DNA of 12,462 bases from JBBABP01 sp041657585 (GTDB lineage Bacteria > Patescibacteriota > Gracilibacteria > Absconditabacterales > Absconditicoccaceae). Position numbers and translations under genes: made by a program. The stretch covers positions 1 to 12,462 of the forward strand of contig JBBABP010000032.1 of assembly GCA_041657585.1 (NCBI GenBank). Reading direction: 5' to 3'. Under the pieces are notes generated by a model. That model ran no database searches. It saw only the letters and a program-made list of their open reading frames with translations, and was not told where the DNA came from. Shown here in pieces: positions 10,098 to 12,462 of the stretch. How positions within the stretch are numbered: position 1 is the stretch's first letter; each line of letters starts with the position of its first letter.

Positions 10098-10119
10098 TAA
10101 TTGGTAATTGGAGTATTAG
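10097..10119 (+). repeat. Left arm of an imperfect 23-bp inverted repeat
   Basis: GTAATTGGTAATTGGAGTAT and three further bases match the reverse complement of 11135-11157 at 21 of 23 positions. The arms enclose the RNHCP gene and the 58-residue gene. The sequence is AT-rich and simple, so chance or a common spacer repeat is possible. Confidence 0.5.
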
Positions 10120-10132
10120 AATATTTGTTATT

Positions 10133-10181
10133 AATTACGAATTACAAATTACGAATTACGAATTACGAATTACAAATTGCG
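10133..10181. repeat. 7-bp tandem array (AATTACG), seven units
   Basis: Seven consecutive heptamers: AATTACG, AATTACA, three AATTACG, AATTACA and AATTGCG. The stop codon and last residues of the minus-strand RNHCP gene lie inside the array, so changes in unit number could alter that protein's C-terminus. Confidence 0.9.
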
Positions 10182-10471
10182 TTTTTAATTATTCAGTCTA
10201 ATTTTATAATTTCATCATCGTCAGCTTTTTTGTTTCGATGTTCTTTTTGACATTGAGTACATTTAAACAATATTTTAAATTTATTATTTCTGATTTCATA
10301 GCTTATTGGGAACATTTTTCATTTACAATTAGATTTTCTATCTCCAGGAATATTTAAATCTACGTGTAAAGATGTAAAACAATGTGGACAATGATTCCTA
10401 CAGGTTTTTGTTGTTGCTGGAATTTCTTTTTTACAATTGATACAGATAAATCATTCGTTTATTTTTTTCAT
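10163..10471 (-). CDS. RNHCP domain protein (small zinc-ribbon protein)
   Basis: 102 residues with TGA = Gly. It carries the motif that names the RNHCP domain: CRNHCPHCFTSLHVD, then PGDRKSNCKGKMFPI, plus an N-terminal CINCK pair and a later CTQC pair. The cysteines and histidines suggest zinc binding; the family's role is not established. It points toward prfA and converges with it. The last residues (ICNS) and the TAA stop are encoded by the heptamer array at 10133-10181, so the native C-terminus may have been changed by the repeat. No Shine-Dalgarno site is seen. Confidence 0.88.
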
Positions 10472-10484
10472 GGAAGAAAAAAAA

Positions 10485-10529
10485 GTTACAAAGGCCACAG
10501 AGGCTACAAAGGCCACAGAGGCTACAAGG
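10485..10529. repeat. 18-bp tandem repeat (CTACAAAGGCCACAGAG type)
   Basis: Units GTTACAAAGGCCACAGAG (10485-10502) and GCTACAAAGGCCACAGAG (10503-10520) are followed by a partial unit (10521-10529). It begins 14 bases upstream of the RNHCP start. A related block occurs at 11074-11111. Confidence 0.85.
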
Positions 10530-10537
10530 TTTCTAAA

Positions 10538-10614
10538 GACTTAAAGACTATCGACTAAAGACTATCGACTAAAGACCATAGACTAAAGACCATAGACTAA
10601 AGACCAAAGACTAT
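10538..10614. repeat. 14-bp tandem repeat (GACTAAAGACYATM), five units
   Basis: A 15-base first unit (10538-10552) is followed by four 14-base units (553-566, 567-580, 581-594 and 595-608 after 10000) and a partial one. Adjacent units share endings (CTATC then CCATA), which suggests step-by-step duplication. No spacers of unique sequence separate the units. Confidence 0.85.
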
Positions 10615-10874
10615 TTTAGGAACCAAATGGCCGTAAATAATTTTTATTTTATCTCCAAACTATAAGATGGATGACTCCATATAATCATAAGACTATATTT
10701 TTTGGCCCCCAGAAGTGAATTGAGAAAAAAACATGTTAAAACTATTTACCAACCATTTAGTTCAGTTTTTAGCTTAGATTTGTTGACTAAATTTTCAATA
10801 GCAAAACTCCTTTTTTTTTATGACAAAATCATTAATGTTAAAATGAAATAATTTTACTTTTTAAAAAGTAGACT
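10615..10874. other. Spacer with no recognised gene
   Basis: No open frame longer than about 14 codons was found from the ATGs checked on either strand, even with TGA read as Gly, and no RNA gene was recognised. A weak promoter-like TTAAAATGAAA stretch precedes the 58-residue gene, but its -35 spacing is poor. Confidence 0.5.
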
Positions 10875-11051
10875 ATGGTAAAAATAGCTGATGATTTTAT
10901 TTGATGATCACAAGAAATTGGTCCATTTAAAGATACAAATGTAGATGAAGAAATTCAAGAATGACTTGAAGATATAGCTGATACATCAAATAAGAAATTT
11001 AATTATCAGAGAAAAGAAAAAGAAGCGTTGATTGAAACAATGGAAATATAA
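10875..11051 (+). CDS. Small hypothetical acidic protein, 58 residues
   Basis: 58 residues with TGA = Gly, from ATG at 10875 to TAA. It begins MVKIADDFIGGSQEIGPF and ends KEKEALIETMEI. The composition is acidic and hydrophilic, with a probable helical C-terminal half. There is no membrane segment and no motif I recognise. Support comes from an ATG start, a protein-like mix of residues and three TGA codons in glycine-like positions (GG, and EGLED). It sits alone between two spacers carrying related repeats. A real small gene is likely but not certain. Confidence 0.6.
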
Positions 11052-11073
11052 ATAGAAATTAAAAATGAAAAAT

Positions 11074-11111
11074 GCCACAAAGGCTACAGAGTTACAGAGG
11101 CTACAAAGGTT
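11074..11111. repeat. Diverged copy of the CTACAAAGG/CCACAGAG repeat
   Basis: GCCACAAAGGCTACAGAG followed by TTACAGAGGCTACAAAGG uses the same words as the array at 10485-10529 in a different order. The two blocks lie on either side of the 58-residue gene and its upstream spacer. Confidence 0.7.
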
Positions 11112-11134
11112 AGGGATTTTTTTTGACCAAATTA

Positions 11135-11157
11135 CCAATACTCTAATTACCAATTAC
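11135..11157 (-). repeat. Right arm of the 23-bp inverted repeat
   Basis: The reverse complement of this segment matches 10097-10119 at 21 of 23 bases. The arms are about 1.0 kb apart. Confidence 0.5.
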
Positions 11158-11191
11158 TTTTTTAATATTTTAGTTTTTTAATCTTTTAATT

Positions 11192-12445
11192 TTGTTATTA
11201 ATTTGAGACATACATATTTCTGCTCGTTATAAAGACAAAATTTTGACTGAACTAAAAAAATTTGTCGAGCAAAATCCTCAAGAACAAAATATAATTTTCC
11301 TTTGAGATTATGTTTATCATTTTTCTTATGATAGAGAATCGCTGTTGGAACTTTATAATTTTTTTGTGAGTCTTTTTCATCAATGAAAAAATGTTTATAT
11401 TTTGGCTGGTAATCATGATTGGTTGTGATCTTCTTTTGTATTCCAGGAAGCCCAAAAAGCATTTGATATAATCACAAATATTAATACGAAAAATTGAGAA
11501 AGTGAGAAATGAAAATTAAAATTTATTACAGAAAGTTATGTAGACAAAATTGAAGGAGAAAATATTTTATTTTTGCCTTACAATCTTGGCAGTGAAAGAG
11601 TGAAATTTGAAGAAAAATCTGATTTAAAATTTTGAGATAAATTAGACAAATTAAAAACTACAATCAAAATGTTAAGCGAGTCAAACAACAAAAATGAAAA
11701 AAAATCTGCTGAAATAAATCAGATTATTTTGAATAATATTTCAAATTACGATCAATTAACTATAATTCATCATTACTATATCAACAATATTTCTTTTCCA
11801 TGACAAAAATCAAAATTTTCTTATAAGGACGTGGCTTTGAGTGAATCTTTTTTAAATTTAGAAAATATAAAATTAATTTCATGACATATGCATCAAGCAT
11901 TTATTTTCAAAAATTATTTTTGTGCTGGAAGTATTTGGTCAACCAGTTCATTAGAAGTCAACCAGCTTAAGTGATTGTTTTCTTATGCGAATAAAGAATT
12001 AAATTTTACTTCAACAAACATCAATCCATATATTTTTATCGCTGAAAATAATTTAAATCAAGAGAATTTACAAAATTTTATTCAGGAATTATATCAAAAT
12101 TACAAATCAAACTTTTCTTCTGAGTCTGTTTGGAAAATTAATTTTCCAGAAAAAATTAATCTGAATTTAAACGATATTTCTTTGTCAATCAAAGTGGACG
12201 ATTTGGACTATGAAAAGATGGACGAATATATTCCAAGCGATCTTCGTGTTCAACTCAAAGACGTAAAATTGAAAAAAGATTATCCAGTAATGAAAGATCT
12301 AGTAAGGGATTTTGAGGTTTCTGCTAAAAATTTATCAATCTGATTTACTGATCGGAAAAATATTCTCAAATCTTATATTCTACAAAAATATTGATCTGAT
12401 GCTCCAAAATATGAAATTTTTTTAAAGGAGGCAAAGATATTGTAA
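11192..12445 (+). CDS. Calcineurin-like metallophosphoesterase
   Basis: 417 residues with TGA = Gly if translation starts at the TTG at 11192. The metal-binding motifs of the family are complete and in order: GDIH (5-8), GDYVYH (38-43), GNHD (73-76), HH (193-194) and GHMH (231-234); the glycines of the first, second and last are TGA. The domain order up to residue about 250 is that of Mre11/SbcD-type or general metallophosphatases, and a lysine- and asparagine-rich C-terminal region of about 165 residues is not recognised. There is no in-frame ATG before the first motif, and TAG at 11171 closes the frame upstream, so TTG (or ATT at 11189) must be the start. This is inferred from motif position. 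If the next gene proves to be an SbcC/SMC-like ATPase, a nuclease role would be favoured. Confidence 0.87.
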
Positions 12446-12462
12446 GTAAAAATATCTGAGAA
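12424..12462 (+). other. Possible start of a further gene at the window edge
   Basis: The end of the phosphoesterase gene contains AAAGGAGG (12424-12431). Eight bases later an ATT at 12439 opens a second frame, overlapping the first gene's stop and running unstopped to the window end with TGA as Gly (GTA AGT AAA AAT ATC TGA GAA). It is too short to judge. The GGAGG may be coincidence, because the anti-Shine-Dalgarno is altered and no other gene here uses one. Confidence 0.25.

Noticed and set aside
10485..10614. CRISPR array
   Set aside because: Units are directly adjacent with no unique spacers and no cas genes are present; these are simple tandem repeats.
11178..11462. Two minus-strand open frames (94 and 67 residues)
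   Set aside because: They lie over the phosphoesterase GDIH to GNHD region on the plus strand.
1284..12445. Interpretation of the fragments as pseudogenes or frameshifts
   Set aside because: Every interruption is TGA, in frame, and falls on glycine positions; TAA and TAG are absent inside the genes.
1284..12445. UGA read as tryptophan (code 4)
   Set aside because: TGA sits in GGQ, GHHPH, ALAGP and GHMH glycines, while Trp is encoded by TGG.

Overview
This is an AT-rich scaffold piece from a bacterium that reads UGA as glycine (genetic code 25). That code points to the Patescibacteria/CPR lineages Absconditabacteria (SR1) or Gracilibacteria (BD1-5); the window does not decide between them. 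TGA falls exactly on invariant glycines: the GGQ of release factor 1, the GHHPH and SLGN motifs of CapA, the GD and GHxH motifs of a metallophosphatase, and the ALAGP motif of an M50 protease. TGG still encodes Trp. Read with the standard code, nearly every protein gene here looks like short fragments; read with TGA = Gly, they are intact. One run of ten Ns marks a scaffold join.

Layout. 1-763 is the 3' half of a 16S rRNA gene. It is followed by two bidirectional terminators with identical arms (828-861 and 1138-1181) and not by a 23S gene. 1284-5760 is a two-gene minus-strand unit: a DUF3160 lipoprotein followed by a membrane-anchored fusion of a MEMO-like domain to a CapA-like phosphoesterase. 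A divergent promoter region (5761-5948) separates it from a plus-strand run: secG, a membrane-tethered family 5 solute-binding protein (broken by the N gap), a 41-bp tandem repeat, an M50 site-2 protease and prfA (RF1). Next come a minus-strand RNHCP zinc-ribbon protein, a 58-residue orphan protein and a calcineurin-like phosphoesterase, separated by spacers full of short tandem arrays (7, 14 and 18 bp). A further gene may begin at the right edge.

How the parts fit. The translation features agree with one another. RF1 recognises UAA and UAG, which suits a genome that has reassigned UGA, and its own catalytic GGQ is written TGA-TGA-CAA. The 16S tail has an extra A inside the anti-Shine-Dalgarno core (CCUCC became CCAUCC), and no gene here has a clear Shine-Dalgarno site. 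RF1 also lacks about nine residues just after GGQ. The cell-surface genes (DUF3160 lipoprotein, MEMO-CapA, SecG, solute-binding protein, M50 protease) form an envelope-directed block whose biochemical role is not established.
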